NCBI GenBank assembly: GCA_027450145.1 | Contig: DAIDKH010000050.1 | Span: forward strand, 1-32,116 | Source of the DNA: Chthonomonadaceae bacterium | GTDB taxonomy: Bacteria > Armatimonadota > Chthonomonadetes > Chthonomonadales > Chthonomonadaceae | Direction: 5' to 3' | DNA: 32,116 nt | Shown here: in pieces, positions 1-9,553 of the stretch | Numbering within the stretch: position 1 is the stretch's first letter | Layout: the number at the start of each line of letters is the position of its first letter | Made by a program: the position numbers and the translations under genes | Notes under the pieces: model-generated | What the model saw: the letters and a program-made list of their open reading frames with translations, nothing else | The model's database searches: none | What the model was told of the DNA's origin: nothing

Positions 1-209
1 CTGTCCTTATTCGCCCTACAAGTAATTTGCAAATGGAATGACATTTTCACTGTCCCATTAATTATAGACACATAGGGTGGAACCCTCTAAGATATCATCA
101 CCAAAGTAACCTATATGCCAGTAAATTTGCAGGTTCATCACTGTGTTTTAGTGTGCTAGACTTTCTGTTGGGTTAGTGTGACAAACCCGAACAACACCTG
201 AGGATATTT

Positions 210-875
210 ATGAGACTTATTGCACGCACAATTTCCTTAGCTAGCATTTCAATGCTAGCGCTTATTACTGTTACAGCATCTGCACAGCAGGTCGCATTTA
301 CCGACATGGGACCAGGTAACTCATTTGACACGACCGCTGGCTGGGCACAAGATGGTCCAACTGATCCATCAACTGTAAAATACAATGTAGGAATGGAGTT
401 CACCTCGCTCGCAACAGGAAGACTTGGCTCAATTGATATTGCTCTCTCGGGAATTGGTGTAGATTCTTCACTGCCCGAGAATATTTACCTCACCAGCAGC
501 CTGCCGACATCACCAAGTAACATTACAAATGTTCTGGAGAGCTATACTGTTACCTATCTTCCTTATTCAACATCGAATCTTGTCACTCTGACCTCGCAAA
601 GCAACCCTACGCTTACCCAGGGAGATACTTACTATCTTACTGCAGTACCCACCGGATCTGCTGCCTCTGGCTGGTCATGGAACAACCAGGGTGTAACGGG
701 AAATATCACAGTATCCTCAAGCGGCGGTAATTTTGTAGTTAAAAGCGGATCCACGCTTGGTGCTTTCAGTGTCTACCTGTCACCTCCGGCAGTACCGGAA
801 GCGAGCAGCTTCGCCAGCATTGCTTTTATGGGCCTCGGTTCCACAATGTTGCTAAGAAGGAAGCGTAAAGCTTAA
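210..875 (+). CDS. Secreted PEP-CTERM protein, choice-of-anchor R-like
   Basis: A 221-residue exported protein. Residues 1-24 form a signal peptide (basic start, hydrophobic core, ASA before the likely cleavage site). The body is Ser/Thr/Gly-rich and beta-strand-like; the stretch around VGMEFTSLATGRLGSIDIAL resembles choice-of-anchor R domains. The C-terminus has VPEAS, a short hydrophobic helix and the basic end RRKRKA, the layout of a PEP-CTERM sorting signal that exosortase systems recognise. A TGAGGA ribosome site lies 7 bases before the ATG. No partner gene for sorting is nearby. The precise function is unknown; a surface or extracellular matrix role is inferred from the sorting signal only. 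Confidence 0.8.
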   Translation: MRLIARTISLASISMLALITVTASAQQVAFTDMGPGNSFDTTAGWAQDGPTDPSTVKYNVGMEFTSLATGRLGSIDIALSGIGVDSSLPENIYLTSSLPTSPSNITNVLESYTVTYLPYSTSNLVTLTSQSNPTLTQGDTYYLTAVPTGSAASGWSWNNQGVTGNITVSSSGGNFVVKSGSTLGAFSVYLSPPAVPEASSFASIAFMGLGSTMLLRRKRKA

Positions 876-1318
876 CTTGTGGCTTACAGGAGAGCTATAA
901 AGGCTGGAGAGGGATCCTCAGTTTGCGAGGCTAGCGGGTCCTTTCCACCTCTGTCTCTCTGCGTTCGCTATTGCTCGTTTAGTAGCATTATTGCAAGGTC
1001 ACCAGTTTGTCGGTGGAAACTAAATTGGTACCCAGTTCCGCACTGCTGCCCGTAGGCGATTCCTCATCAAGCCGTTGCAGCATTGTTTGCCTCAAAACAG
1101 GGCGGAGGTAGTGACGCCGCCCTGGACACCCTCGTTATGCTGTTGGCACTGCCAGCACCACTAGTATCCACATACTGTGTAGCATCGGTTAAGCGCTAAG
1201 CTGAACTAGGTGCCTCACTTCACCGCCCGAAGTGTAGGATGCATCGCACCTGCTGGCGCCATGCCCATATACTGCCTGGCAATTACTCTGAGTGAATGGC
1301 ATCTTGTGCTAGTTTACT
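876..1318. other. Long non-coding gap with several small stem-loops
   Basis: About 440 bases with no convincing gene. Visible inverted repeats are CAGGGCGG/CCGCCCTG (1098-1105 with 1117-1124, 11-base loop), CACTTC/GAAGTG (1216-1221 with 1229-1234) nested inside AGGTGC/GCACCT (1208-1213 with 1246-1251), and CCTC/GAGG near 917-930. I looked for the signatures of tmRNA, RNase P RNA, SRP RNA, T-box leaders and cobalamin riboswitches and did not find them. It may hold an unrecognised structured RNA or only regulatory DNA. Confidence 0.4.
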
Positions 1319-1348
1319 TTGACGAATTCCCTCAAAATAGGGTACAAT
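1319..1348 (+). promoter_or_regulatory. Predicted sigma70-type promoter of gltB
   Basis: TTGACG (1319-1324), an 18-base spacer, and TACAAT (1343-1348). Transcription would start near 1355, leaving a leader of about 137 bases before the preferred gltB start. A short dyad TTCAC-A-GTGAA (1359-1369) sits just after the predicted start site and could be an operator. Confidence 0.6.
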
Positions 1349-1491
1349 TGCTTCCCTTTTCACAGTGAAGTGATATTGTTTTGATACCGCCAATGTTGTC
1401 GGTTAAAATCGCGTTGAATGAATTTAAATATAAACTGTGCATGCCCTGCATTACGCAGCGTACCACCGACCCGAAAGAAGAGGACGTGACC

Positions 1492-4400
1492 GTGAACGTC
1501 AGATCTGTACCCACAATCACAAAAACTGGCCTATATGACCCGGAATTTGAACACGACGCCTGTGGCGTTGGGTTTGTAGCCAGTATAAACAGGCAAAAGT
1601 CGCATACCATCATCGACAAAGCGCTTAATGTCCTACATAACCTGGCGCATCGTGGTGCCTGCGGCTGCGACCCTGAAACAGGGGACGGGGCTGGCATTCT
1701 GCTTCAAGTACCCCATGAATTCCTTAAGCGGGTCATGGCTGAGAGTGGCGTTCACCTACCCGATCCTGGTCACTACGGCGTTGGAATGATATTTTTGCCG
1801 CAGGACGAGCACGAGCGACACTTATATGAACAGATTATTGGTGAGCTGATTGCAGATGAGGGCCAAACGCTTCTTGCATGGCGTGATGTCCCGGTTAGTT
1901 CCGGCAGTATTGGTGAAGTCGCGCGATCAGTTGAACCGGTGATACGCCAAGTGTTCATTGCGCGATCTGCGTTTATAGAGACGGACGACGCATTTGAGCG
2001 CCGGCTATTTATCATTCGCCGACGTATTCAGAACCAAGTTGCCTCTCTGCGACTAAAGAACGAAAGTTTCTTCTACATCTGCAGCTTCTCATCCCGAACG
2101 ATTGTGTACAAGGGACTGCTCATGGCCGAGCAGATTAGCGCCTACTACCATGACCTATCATGCCAGGATATGGTCACGTCACTGGCGCTCGTTCATCAGC
2201 GATTCTCTACGAATACATTCCCCACCTGGGATCTGGCGCACCCTTTTAGATATATCGCACACAATGGCGAGATTAATACCTTAAGGGGAAACCGCAACTG
2301 GATGCGAGCCCGTGAGGCACAACTCACGAGCGCTGTATTTGGCGATGAAGTGAAGAAGGTTTTGCCGCTTGTAAACCGCTCAGGCAGCGACTCTGCCACG
2401 CTCGATAATGCTGTTGAGCTGCTTACTCTTGGCGGTCGTAGTCTGCCTCATGCCATGATGATGCTCATACCAGAAGCATGGGATGCAGATGACCTTATGG
2501 ATCCCGACAGAAAAGCGTTCTATGAGTACCACGCCTGCCTAATGGAACCATGGGATGGACCCGCTGCAGTCTGCTTCACAGATGGAAACGTGATTGGCGC
2601 GCTATTAGATAGGAACGGCCTGCGCCCTGCGCGTTACCTGGTCACCGACGATGGCCTGATTGTAATGGCCTCTGAGACAGGTGTCGTTGAGCACGACCCT
2701 GCGCATGTAGTTCAAAAGGGGCGCCTGCAGCCTGGTAAGATGTTCCTGGTTGACGTTCAGGCCGGACGCATTATAAGCGACGATGAGTTAAAGGGTGAGC
2801 TTTGCCGCCAGCACCCCTACCGTGAATGGCTCCAGAACAACCGAATAACCCTCGCTCAGCTTCCTGATACTGCACCGCCGCAAGATCCAGATCATAGCAC
2901 GCTAATTGTTCGACAGAACGCTTTTGGGTACACGCTCGAAGATATTCGTATCATTCTACAGCCTATGGCAGTGAATGGCGAACAGCCACTGGGTTCCATG
3001 GGCACTGATACTCCATTGGCAGTGCTGTCTCGCAACCCACAACTTCTTTACAGCTACTTCAAGCAGCTCTTCGCGCAAGTTACGAATCCGCCTATTGACC
3101 CTATTCGCGAAGATATGGTGATGTCACTCGTTGACTACATTGGTAAAGAAGGATCGCTTCTGGATCCGGGCCCCGCACACGCACGCATGCTGCGTTTGGA
3201 TTCACCCGTTCTTACAAACCTGGAACTCGAGCGCATGCGCCATGTGCGTACACCGGACTTCAGCTCTATCACACTCCCCATGTGGTTCTTTGTTGAAGAA
3301 GAAAACGGCCTGGAAACGGCTGTCAATCGTTTGTGCGAAGCTGCTTCACAGGCGGTTCGTAATGGGTACAGTTTTATCATCCTCTCGGACCGAGGGGTTG
3401 ATGAGCTCACCGCACCCATACCCAGCCTCCTCGCCGTCTCTGCAGTTCACCACCACCTGGTTCGAGAGGGAACGCGCATTCAGGTTGGTCTCATTCTGGA
3501 ATCCGGGGAAGCGCGCGAGGTTCAGCACTTTGCACTGCTCATCGGATATGGCGCCAGCGCAATTAATCCCTACCTCGCTTTTGAGACACTGGACGATATG
3601 TGCCGGCAAGGAATTCTCGATATTTCGCCCGTTAAGGCCCACAAGAATTTCATCAAGGCCATTAGTAAGGGGTTATTAAAGACCTTTGCTAAAATGGGTA
3701 TCTCTACACTTCAAAGCTACCGCGGGGCGCAGATTTTCGAAGCCATCGGCCTCGGTGAGGAGTTGGTAGAGAAGTACTTTACGGGCACTCCCAGTCGACT
3801 GGGCGGCATTGGTCTCGCAGAATTACAACGCGAGGCACTGGCAAGGCATCAACACGCCTATCCTCGTGTCCATATTCCAGAAACACTGGAGTTGGAGACG
3901 GGCGGTCAATATCAGTGGCGGCGGTTTGGTGAATTCCACCAGTACAACCCGGATACCGTTGCTGCGTTGCAACATGCGGTGCGAAGCAATAGCTACAAGG
4001 ACTTCAAGGAGTTCAGCCAATTCTCAAATGATCAGTCCGTTAATCTAGCGACTCTCCGCGGATTGCTGCAGTTTAAACAGGGGACGCCCATATCGATTGA
4101 CGAGGTAGAACCTGCCTCAGAAATTGTAAAGCGCTTTGCAACGGGGGCTATGTCATTAGGCTCCATTAGCCGCGAGGCGCATGAGACCCTTGCAATCGCC
4201 ATGAACCGAATTGGCGGTAAGAGTAATACTGGCGAGGGTGGTGAGGACAGTGTGCGATTTTCCCCGGATGAGAACGGCAATAGCAGGCGCAGCGCCATCA
4301 AGCAGGTGGCGTCTGCCCGTTTTGGGGTGACGGCACACTACTTGGTAAACGCGGATGAAATTCAGATTAAAATGGCGCAGGGTGCAAAGCCGGGTGAGGG

Positions 4401-6024
4401 TGGTGAATTGCCGGGCCACAAGGTAGATGACTATATTGCACGCATACGTCATACCACCCCAGGTGTCACACTGATATCGCCTCCGCCGCACCATGACATC
4501 TACTCAATCGAGGATCTCGCACAGCTCATTTTTGACCTGAAGAACGTCAATCCCAAAGCGCGTATTTCCGTCAAGCTAGTCTCCGAGGTGGGTGTTGGAA
4601 CCGTGGCGGCAGGTGTTGCCAAGGCACATGCAGATCACATCCTTATAAGTGGTCATGATGGCGGTACGGGCGCTTCACCCATGTCATCCATAAAATACGC
4701 CGGTATTCCGTGGGAACTTGGTCTGGCTGAGACCCAGCAGACCTTGGTGAAGAATGACTTGCGCGGTCGTGTACGCGTCCAGACAGACGGCCAGTTAAAA
4801 ACCGGTCGAGACGTCGCGGTAGCCTGTCTTTTGGGAGCGGAAGAGTTTGGCTTTGCAACGGCGCCGCTAGTGGCAATGGGATGCATAATGATGCGCGTTT
4901 GCCATCTGGGCACTTGCCCTGTAGGTATCGCCACTCAAGATCCCGTCCTGCGGCAGAGATTTGCCGGCCAGCCAGAGCACGTTATCAACTACCTGTTCTT
5001 TGTGGCACAGGAGTTGCGAGAGATCATGGCAGAGCTAGGTTTCCGCACCGTCGACCAGATGGTGGGTCGCGTAGATATGCTGGATACCAGACAGGCAGTT
5101 GACCACTGGAAGGCTCACGGCCTCGACCTTGCGCCGATACTTGCACAGCCGGTTGAGGCAACAAAATTCCCCGCGCGGTGTGTCATCGCACAGGACCATG
5201 GCCTGGACACCGCTCTGGATTACCATCTGATTGAACTGTCGCAGGATGCAATTGAGCGATCGATACCGGTTTCTGCAACACTGCCCATTTACAATCGCAA
5301 CCGAACCGTCGGCGCAATGTTGAGCGGCCGAATTGCCCAGCGTTATGGTGCGAAAGGTTTGCCTGACGAAACTATACGTCTCACCTTCCGCGGTTCGGCC
5401 GGTCAGTCATTTGGTGCATTTCTGGCCTCAGGAATCACGCTAATACTTGAGGGCGATGCGAACGACTACCTCGGCAAGGGACTATCGGGAGGACGGATTA
5501 TCGTTTTCCCACCGCCGCAGTCACCGTTCGAGCCGTCTGAAAACATCATTGCGGGCAATACGCTACTCTACGGAGCCACCGAAGGCGAGGTATTTCTGCG
5601 CGGCGTAGCGGGCGAGCGATTCGGTGTTAGGAACAGCGGAGCCGTTGCCGTCGTGGAGGGAACCGGTGACCACGGGTGTGAATACATGACCGGTGGTACT
5701 GTAGTTGTCCTTGGTAAAACGGGGCGCAACTTTGCTGCTGGCATGAGCGGTGGAGTGGCATATGTGTGGGATCCGGATCAGACCTTCCACCTTCGCTGCA
5801 ACCGAAACCACGGCCTTACGGAGCTTGAACAGGTGACAGATGACCACGACATCTCGGTTATTCGCGAACTAGTACAGGCTCACCTCCATCACACCAACAG
5901 CGATAGGGCTGCCGACATCCTGCGGCGGTGGGATGAAACGCTGCCACAATTCGTTAAGGTAGTTTCTGTAGAATATAGACGGGTTCTTGCAGCTAAGTCA
6001 AAGCAGACTGCCACATCGGTATAG
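1492..6024 (+). CDS. gltB: Glutamate synthase (NADPH-type), large subunit
   Basis: The large subunit releases ammonia from glutamine and uses it to convert 2-oxoglutarate to glutamate, in complex with GltD. The reading frame is open from 1381, but GTG at 1492 is preferred because AAGAAGAGG (1475-1483) lies about 8 bases before it; this gives 1510 residues. The catalytic N-terminal cysteine is Cys24 in ACGVGFVA, implying removal of a 23-residue propeptide. The glutaminase domain follows ([15 protein letters not shown]), then the central domain, the FMN-binding synthase domain ([15 protein letters not shown]), a 3Fe-4S site at C1131-x5-C1137-x4-C1142 and the C-terminal beta-helix domain ([15 protein letters not shown]). 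Length and motifs match the bacterial enzyme. gltD follows 115 bases later, as expected for one operon. Identity is certain; only the start is open to debate. Confidence 0.97.
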   Translation: MNVRSVPTITKTGLYDPEFEHDACGVGFVASINRQKSHTIIDKALNVLHNLAHRGACGCDPETGDGAGILLQVPHEFLKRVMAESGVHLPDPGHYGVGMIFLPQDEHERHLYEQIIGELIADEGQTLLAWRDVPVSSGSIGEVARSVEPVIRQVFIARSAFIETDDAFERRLFIIRRRIQNQVASLRLKNESFFYICSFSSRTIVYKGLLMAEQISAYYHDLSCQDMVTSLALVHQRFSTNTFPTWDLAHPFRYIAHNGEINTLRGNRNWMRAREAQLTSAVFGDEVKKVLPLVNRSGSDSATLDNAVELLTLGGRSLPHAMMMLIPEAWDADDLMDPDRKAFYEYHACLMEPWDGPAAVCFTDGNVIGALLDRNGLRPARYLVTDDGLIVMASETGVVEHDPAHVVQKGRLQPGKMFLVDVQAGRIISDDELKGELCRQHPYREWLQNNRITLAQLPDTAPPQDPDHSTLIVRQNAFGYTLEDIRIILQPMAVNGEQPLGSMGTDTPLAVLSRNPQLLYSYFKQLFAQVTNPPIDPIREDMVMSLVDYIGKEGSLLDPGPAHARMLRLDSPVLTNLELERMRHVRTPDFSSITLPMWFFVEEENGLETAVNRLCEAASQAVRNGYSFIILSDRGVDELTAPIPSLLAVSAVHHHLVREGTRIQVGLILESGEAREVQHFALLIGYGASAINPYLAFETLDDMCRQGILDISPVKAHKNFIKAISKGLLKTFAKMGISTLQSYRGAQIFEAIGLGEELVEKYFTGTPSRLGGIGLAELQREALARHQHAYPRVHIPETLELETGGQYQWRRFGEFHQYNPDTVAALQHAVRSNSYKDFKEFSQFSNDQSVNLATLRGLLQFKQGTPISIDEVEPASEIVKRFATGAMSLGSISREAHETLAIAMNRIGGKSNTGEGGEDSVRFSPDENGNSRRSAIKQVASARFGVTAHYLVNADEIQIKMAQGAKPGEGGELPGHKVDDYIARIRHTTPGVTLISPPPHHDIYSIEDLAQLIFDLKNVNPKARISVKLVSEVGVGTVAAGVAKAHADHILISGHDGGTGASPMSSIKYAGIPWELGLAETQQTLVKNDLRGRVRVQTDGQLKTGRDVAVACLLGAEEFGFATAPLVAMGCIMMRVCHLGTCPVGIATQDPVLRQRFAGQPEHVINYLFFVAQELREIMAELGFRTVDQMVGRVDMLDTRQAVDHWKAHGLDLAPILAQPVEATKFPARCVIAQDHGLDTALDYHLIELSQDAIERSIPVSATLPIYNRNRTVGAMLSGRIAQRYGAKGLPDETIRLTFRGSAGQSFGAFLASGITLILEGDANDYLGKGLSGGRIIVFPPPQSPFEPSENIIAGNTLLYGATEGEVFLRGVAGERFGVRNSGAVAVVEGTGDHGCEYMTGGTVVVLGKTGRNFAAGMSGGVAYVWDPDQTFHLRCNRNHGLTELEQVTDDHDISVIRELVQAHLHHTNSDRAADILRRWDETLPQFVKVVSVEYRRVLAAKSKQTATSV

Positions 6025-6062
6025 TGTAGTCTCCACGACGCTTCCATGAGTACAATTTCGGG

Positions 6063-6098
6063 CTGCGGTCGCAGCATCATTTACTAGTGCGACCGTAG
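6063..6098 (+). other. Strong intercistronic hairpin between gltB and gltD
   Basis: An 11-base-pair stem (6063-6073 with 6088-6098, one G-T pair) closes a 14-base loop in the 115-base gap. No T-tract follows, so it is more likely an mRNA stability or processing element, or a partial terminator, than a full terminator. Confidence 0.5.
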
Positions 6099-6139
6099 AA
6101 TGGCATGCGATTTACGCAGGCACGAGAGGAACGATTGTA

Positions 6140-7606
6140 ATGGCGGATCCTAAGGGTTTTCTAAAATATGGCCGTGAGCTGCCTAAACGGCGGCCGATTG
6201 AAGAGAGGCTGCACGATTGGATAGAACTTTACCAGGAGTTTCCTGAAGAGAAGCTAAAGAAGCAGGCGTCTCGATGCATGAACTGCGGCATACCATTTTG
6301 CCATCAGGGATGCCCGCTCGGAAATATAATTCCTGACTGGAATGACCTGGTATATCGAGGGCGCTGGCGAGAAGCCCTGGCTGAACTACATAGCACTAAT
6401 AACTTTCCAGAGTTTACCGGGAAGCTGTGTCCGGCACCGTGCGAGGCTGCCTGCGTGCTGGGTATCAATCAGGATCCTGTTACCATCCGCAGGGTAGAAG
6501 AGTCGCTCGCAATGCGCGGTTGGCAGGAGGGCTGGATAATACCGGAACCACCTGAAAAGCGTACCGGTTGTTCAGTGGCAGTAGTGGGTTCAGGTCCTTC
6601 GGGCCTGGCATGTGCACAACAGCTAAACAGGGCCGGTCATACTGTTACCGTGTTTGAACGCGATGAAAAACCCGGCGGATTGCTCCGCTTTGGAATCCCA
6701 GACTTCAAGATGGAGAAGTGGGTTCTTGATCGGCGAATCAAACAGATGCAGGATGAGGGTGTCACTTTCCGGTGCGGTGTAAACGTCGGCGTGAATCTCT
6801 CAGCGGCAGAATTGCAGTCGCAATTTGATGCGATCGTTTTAGCTGGTGGCAGCACGCGGCCGCGCGACCTTCCGGTACCTGGCCGTGAGTTGGACGGCAT
6901 CCATTTCGCCATGGAGTTCCTGCCACAGCAAAACCGCAAAGTAGCCGGCAGCTGGCAGGAGGGCCGGCCACAGCTCTCTGCGGAAGGCAAGAAGGTAATC
7001 ATTCTAGGTGGTGGTGATACCGGCGCCGATTGCCTCGGAACAGTACACCGCCAGGGAGCGGCAGAGGTCTACCAGTTTGAGATTATGCCAAAGCCACCCA
7101 CGGATCGCGATGAAACGATGCCATGGCCCAACTACCCGATGATACTGCGTACCTCCGGTGCGCACGAGGAGGGCGGAAAGCGCGACTGGTCCATCAATAC
7201 GAAAAGCTTCACCGGCAAGGATGGCAAGGTTACGCACTTAAATGGCATCCGTGTAGAGTGGTCGGCTCCAGGGCCAGATGGGCGCCGGAAAATGGAAGAA
7301 ATCCCGGGCAGCGAGTTTACCATTGAAGCTGACTTGGTCCTTCTAGCGTTAGGTTTCCTGCACCCACAGCATGAGGGCTTGCTGCAGGACCTTGGTGTGG
7401 AACTGGATGCACGCGGCAACGTAAAGGCCACAACCAAGGAGTATGCGTCTTCATTGCCAGGTGTTTTCGCATGTGGTGACATGCGCCGCGGACAATCGCT
7501 CATTGTGTGGGCTATAGCAGAAGGCCGCGAATGCGCTCGCAATGTGGACAGATATCTCTGTGGCCAGTCGGAACTTCCGCTCACGCGCGCAGTTGTCACG
7601 GCATGA
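6140..7606 (+). CDS. gltD: Glutamate synthase, small subunit
   Basis: The 488-residue small subunit takes electrons from NAD(P)H through FAD and iron-sulfur clusters to the large subunit. The N-terminal region carries the cysteine motifs CMNCGIPFCHQGCP and CPAPCEAAC that bind 4Fe-4S clusters. It is followed by an FAD-binding Rossmann fold (VVGSGPSGLACAQQL near residue 148), the stretch GGLLRFGIPDFKM, an NAD(P)H site (ILGGGDTGADC), and the final FAD motif GVFACGDMRRGQSLIVWA. A GAGAGG ribosome site lies upstream of the ATG. The stop codon overlaps the tsaD start (ATGA), so the two are translationally coupled. Confidence 0.97.
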   Translation: MADPKGFLKYGRELPKRRPIEERLHDWIELYQEFPEEKLKKQASRCMNCGIPFCHQGCPLGNIIPDWNDLVYRGRWREALAELHSTNNFPEFTGKLCPAPCEAACVLGINQDPVTIRRVEESLAMRGWQEGWIIPEPPEKRTGCSVAVVGSGPSGLACAQQLNRAGHTVTVFERDEKPGGLLRFGIPDFKMEKWVLDRRIKQMQDEGVTFRCGVNVGVNLSAAELQSQFDAIVLAGGSTRPRDLPVPGRELDGIHFAMEFLPQQNRKVAGSWQEGRPQLSAEGKKVIILGGGDTGADCLGTVHRQGAAEVYQFEIMPKPPTDRDETMPWPNYPMILRTSGAHEEGGKRDWSINTKSFTGKDGKVTHLNGIRVEWSAPGPDGRRKMEEIPGSEFTIEADLVLLALGFLHPQHEGLLQDLGVELDARGNVKATTKEYASSLPGVFACGDMRRGQSLIVWAIAEGRECARNVDRYLCGQSELPLTRAVVTA

Positions 7607-8619
7607 TCGTATTGGGCATTGAAACGAGCTGCGACGAAACATCCGCAGGCGTTGTGCGTGGAGGCTGCGAGGTCCTCTCGAACGTGGTGGCAAGTCAGGC
7701 CAATCTCCACGCACGCTACGGCGGGGTCGTACCGGAAGTCGCCTCACGCAAGCATCTTGAATGCATGTTGCCGGTAGTTCTCGAAGCGTTGGATCACGCG
7801 GGTGTTACCTGGCGTGAGTTAGGGGGCCTGGCAGTGACCAATCGGCCTGGCCTGCTTGGCGCATTACTGGTGGGTGTCTCTGCAGCCAAAGCGCTGGCAT
7901 ACGCCCTAAAAATTCCTATCGCACCTGTGCATCATCTGGAAGGACACCTGTACTCCACGTTTCTGGCAGCGCCAGACCTCACGGATCAATTCCCTCTATT
8001 AGCGCTCATTGTCTCCGGTGGCCACACTCAAATTATTCGTATGGATCGGCATTGTGAATACCAATTGCTGGGCACTACGCGTGATGATGCGGCTGGTGAG
8101 GCATTCGATAAGGGTGCACGGCTGCTGAATTTGCCATACCCCGGTGGGCCAGAAGTTGCTGCGCTCGCGTCACAAGGCGACCCCGCCCGCGTACTAATGC
8201 CACGTTCGTATCTGGGTGACACGTTGGACTTCAGCTTTAGTGGTGTTAAGACCGCACTGCGCACCTTTATAGCGCGCGATAATGGCAAAACCAATTTGGC
8301 CGATATCGCGGCGGGGTACCAGGAAGCTATCGTTGTAATGTTAACGCGCACCCTGCAGCGTGCGATTCATTCTACCGGCATCAAGACTTTTTGCGTCTGT
8401 GGTGGTGTTGCTGCGAACCGGCGTCTGCAAGAGTCAATGAAGGCGATGGCGCAAGCCGAAGGCTGCAGACTCATCCTGCCAGATACACAGTTGTGTACGG
8501 ATAACGCCGCGATGATCGCTGCCGCAGGTTGGTACCGGCTTCAGCATGCAGATTCTTCCCCTCTGTCGTTCGATACATTAGCGGTTAGCCCCTTGGCGCT
8601 CGCCACCATCTCGTCATAA
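7603..8619 (+). CDS. tsaD: tRNA N6-adenosine threonylcarbamoyltransferase
   Basis: Transfers the threonylcarbamoyl group to A37 of tRNAs that read ANN codons, with TsaB and TsaE in most bacteria (neither is in the window). The ATG at 7603 shares bases with the gltD stop (ATGA) and gives 338 residues, the normal family length; longer upstream starts would run inside gltD. Motifs seen are GIETSCDETS at the N-terminus, the metal-binding HLEGH (His111 and His115), SGGHTQ, GEAFDKGARLL, FSFSGVKTALR and CGGVAANRRL, with CTDNAAMIA near the end. Coupling of tsaD to gltD is not a usual arrangement. Confidence 0.96.
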   Translation: MIVLGIETSCDETSAGVVRGGCEVLSNVVASQANLHARYGGVVPEVASRKHLECMLPVVLEALDHAGVTWRELGGLAVTNRPGLLGALLVGVSAAKALAYALKIPIAPVHHLEGHLYSTFLAAPDLTDQFPLLALIVSGGHTQIIRMDRHCEYQLLGTTRDDAAGEAFDKGARLLNLPYPGGPEVAALASQGDPARVLMPRSYLGDTLDFSFSGVKTALRTFIARDNGKTNLADIAAGYQEAIVVMLTRTLQRAIHSTGIKTFCVCGGVAANRRLQESMKAMAQAEGCRLILPDTQLCTDNAAMIAAAGWYRLQHADSSPLSFDTLAVSPLALATISS

Positions 8620-8682
8620 GCCTGCAACGGTTTCACGGTCTTCACTGCAGCCTGGCCCCTAACTGAGGCTAATTGCCTGTGC

Positions 8683-8728
8683 TATACTCAAACATGCCTA
8701 GAGTTTTTTAATCGAAACTCATACATGT
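8683..8728 (+). promoter_or_regulatory. Probable -10 element and 5' leader stem-loop
   Basis: TATACT (8683-8688) is a good -10 element, though no clear -35 is seen. Just after the expected start site lies a nested inverted repeat: ACATG (8692-8696) with CATGT (8724-8728), enclosing GAGTTT (8701-8706) and AAACTC (8715-8720). It could be an mRNA 5' hairpin or a protein-binding site for the membrane protein gene that follows. Confidence 0.4.
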
Positions 8729-8747
8729 GTTACAGGAGAGCTTAACC

Positions 8748-9251
8748 GTGCAAATCGTAGAATTATTAAATAAATGGATTCACCTGCTCAGTATCGCTGG
8801 CGTACTTGGCGGAACACTTTTTTCATTGCTGGTATTGGCGCCACAGTTGAAAAATGACGACGATAATCCACAGATTAAAGCGATGTGGAAGCGTTCTGGT
8901 TTGACCCTCGCGGGGCTTTGGATTGTAGTTATCATTACAGGGTTTGTGAATGTATACCTAGTAAGCCCTACCGTAAATGGCAACTATCAGATGTGGTTGG
9001 GTATGAAGATTGCCCTGGCGCTCGTCATGTTTGTGGTAACGCTGTTCGTCGCTCACCCATTTCCCGCCATTCAAAAGTTCTTTAAAGAGCGAACTCCGTG
9101 GCTCGTGGTGTTACTAATAATTGGCGCGATAATTGTCGGCATCTCTGCAAAACTGAACATCTCGCGAGTTACCGGCACCGGACTGAAGGAGGCAGCAACC
9201 GCCCAGGCAACCGCTCCGGTTACGCCCGCTCCCCTACAATCGGCACCGTAA
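8748..9251 (+). CDS. Small four-helix membrane protein, CopD-like
   Basis: A 167-residue integral membrane protein. GTG at 8748 is chosen because AGGAG (8734-8738) lies 9 bases before it. Four hydrophobic helices are visible at about residues 10-31, 50-71, 82-105 and 114-134. The first contains KWIHLLSIAGVLGGTLF, which resembles the helix-embedded histidine of CopD/DUF2269-type membrane proteins, and the third is followed by AHPF. The C-terminus is an Ala/Pro/Thr tail. Function is unknown; copper or cytochrome links are weak inferences from the helix pattern. It stands alone, ending at a convergent terminator. Confidence 0.7.
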   Translation: MQIVELLNKWIHLLSIAGVLGGTLFSLLVLAPQLKNDDDNPQIKAMWKRSGLTLAGLWIVVIITGFVNVYLVSPTVNGNYQMWLGMKIALALVMFVVTLFVAHPFPAIQKFFKERTPWLVVLLIIGAIIVGISAKLNISRVTGTGLKEAATAQATAPVTPAPLQSAP

Positions 9252-9268
9252 GTTTAGTTTACGCTGCA

Positions 9269-9311
9269 GCACGGGCACGCGGTAGCTTGATAGTAAGCAG
9301 AGTGCCCGTGC
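9269..9311. terminator. Bidirectional terminator-like hairpin
   Basis: A perfect 10-base-pair stem (9269-9278 with 9302-9311, GCACGGGCAC/GTGCCCGTGC) with a 23-base loop that itself holds GCTT/AAGC. It sits between the convergent membrane protein gene and the end of the feo operon. No long T-tract is present on either side. Confidence 0.6.
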
Positions 9312-9330
9312 CTTCTAGGAAAAGTTGATA

Positions 9331-9552
9331 TTAGGAGCCTTTACGAGGATGCGTGGGCACGACGGTTGCATGCCCCTTTGGTTTGGCAATCAAGGGTATC
9401 GTCGATTTTGACCGTTTGGCGGCAGCGCAGGTGCCGCATCCCGGGCAGCCCTCATCACGTTTACCAAACAGCGCACTCAACTGCTTAAGTACGTTACGGA
9501 TAACGTATACGAGCGCTATCAGTACAATACTCCAAACAATGATTTCTTGCAT
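9331..9552 (-). CDS. FeoB-associated Cys-rich membrane protein
   Basis: A 73-residue protein directly after feoB; its ATG at 9552 lies one base past the feoB stop, so an upstream extension into feoB is rejected. It has one transmembrane helix (about residues 3-20, IIVWSIVLIALVYVI) and then a cysteine cluster GCPGCGTCAAAKRS, the layout of the FeoB_associated family found next to feoB in many bacteria. It probably helps FeoB in iron transfer at the membrane; the molecular role is not known. It is the last gene of the dtxR-feoA-feoB operon. Confidence 0.85.
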   Translation of the reverse strand: MQEIIVWSIVLIALVYVIRNVLKQLSALFGKRDEGCPGCGTCAAAKRSKSTIPLIAKPKGHATVVPTHPRKGS

Positions 9553-9553
9553 C

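Noticed and set aside
1381-1491. TTG or ATG starts upstream of the chosen gltB start
   Set aside because: No ribosome site precedes them, while GTG 1492 has AAGAAGAGG at good spacing and yields a normal propeptide length.
3131-3679. Long alternative-frame open frames inside gltB and other large genes
   Set aside because: They are out-of-frame shadows of strongly conserved proteins with unrelated, low-plausibility translations.
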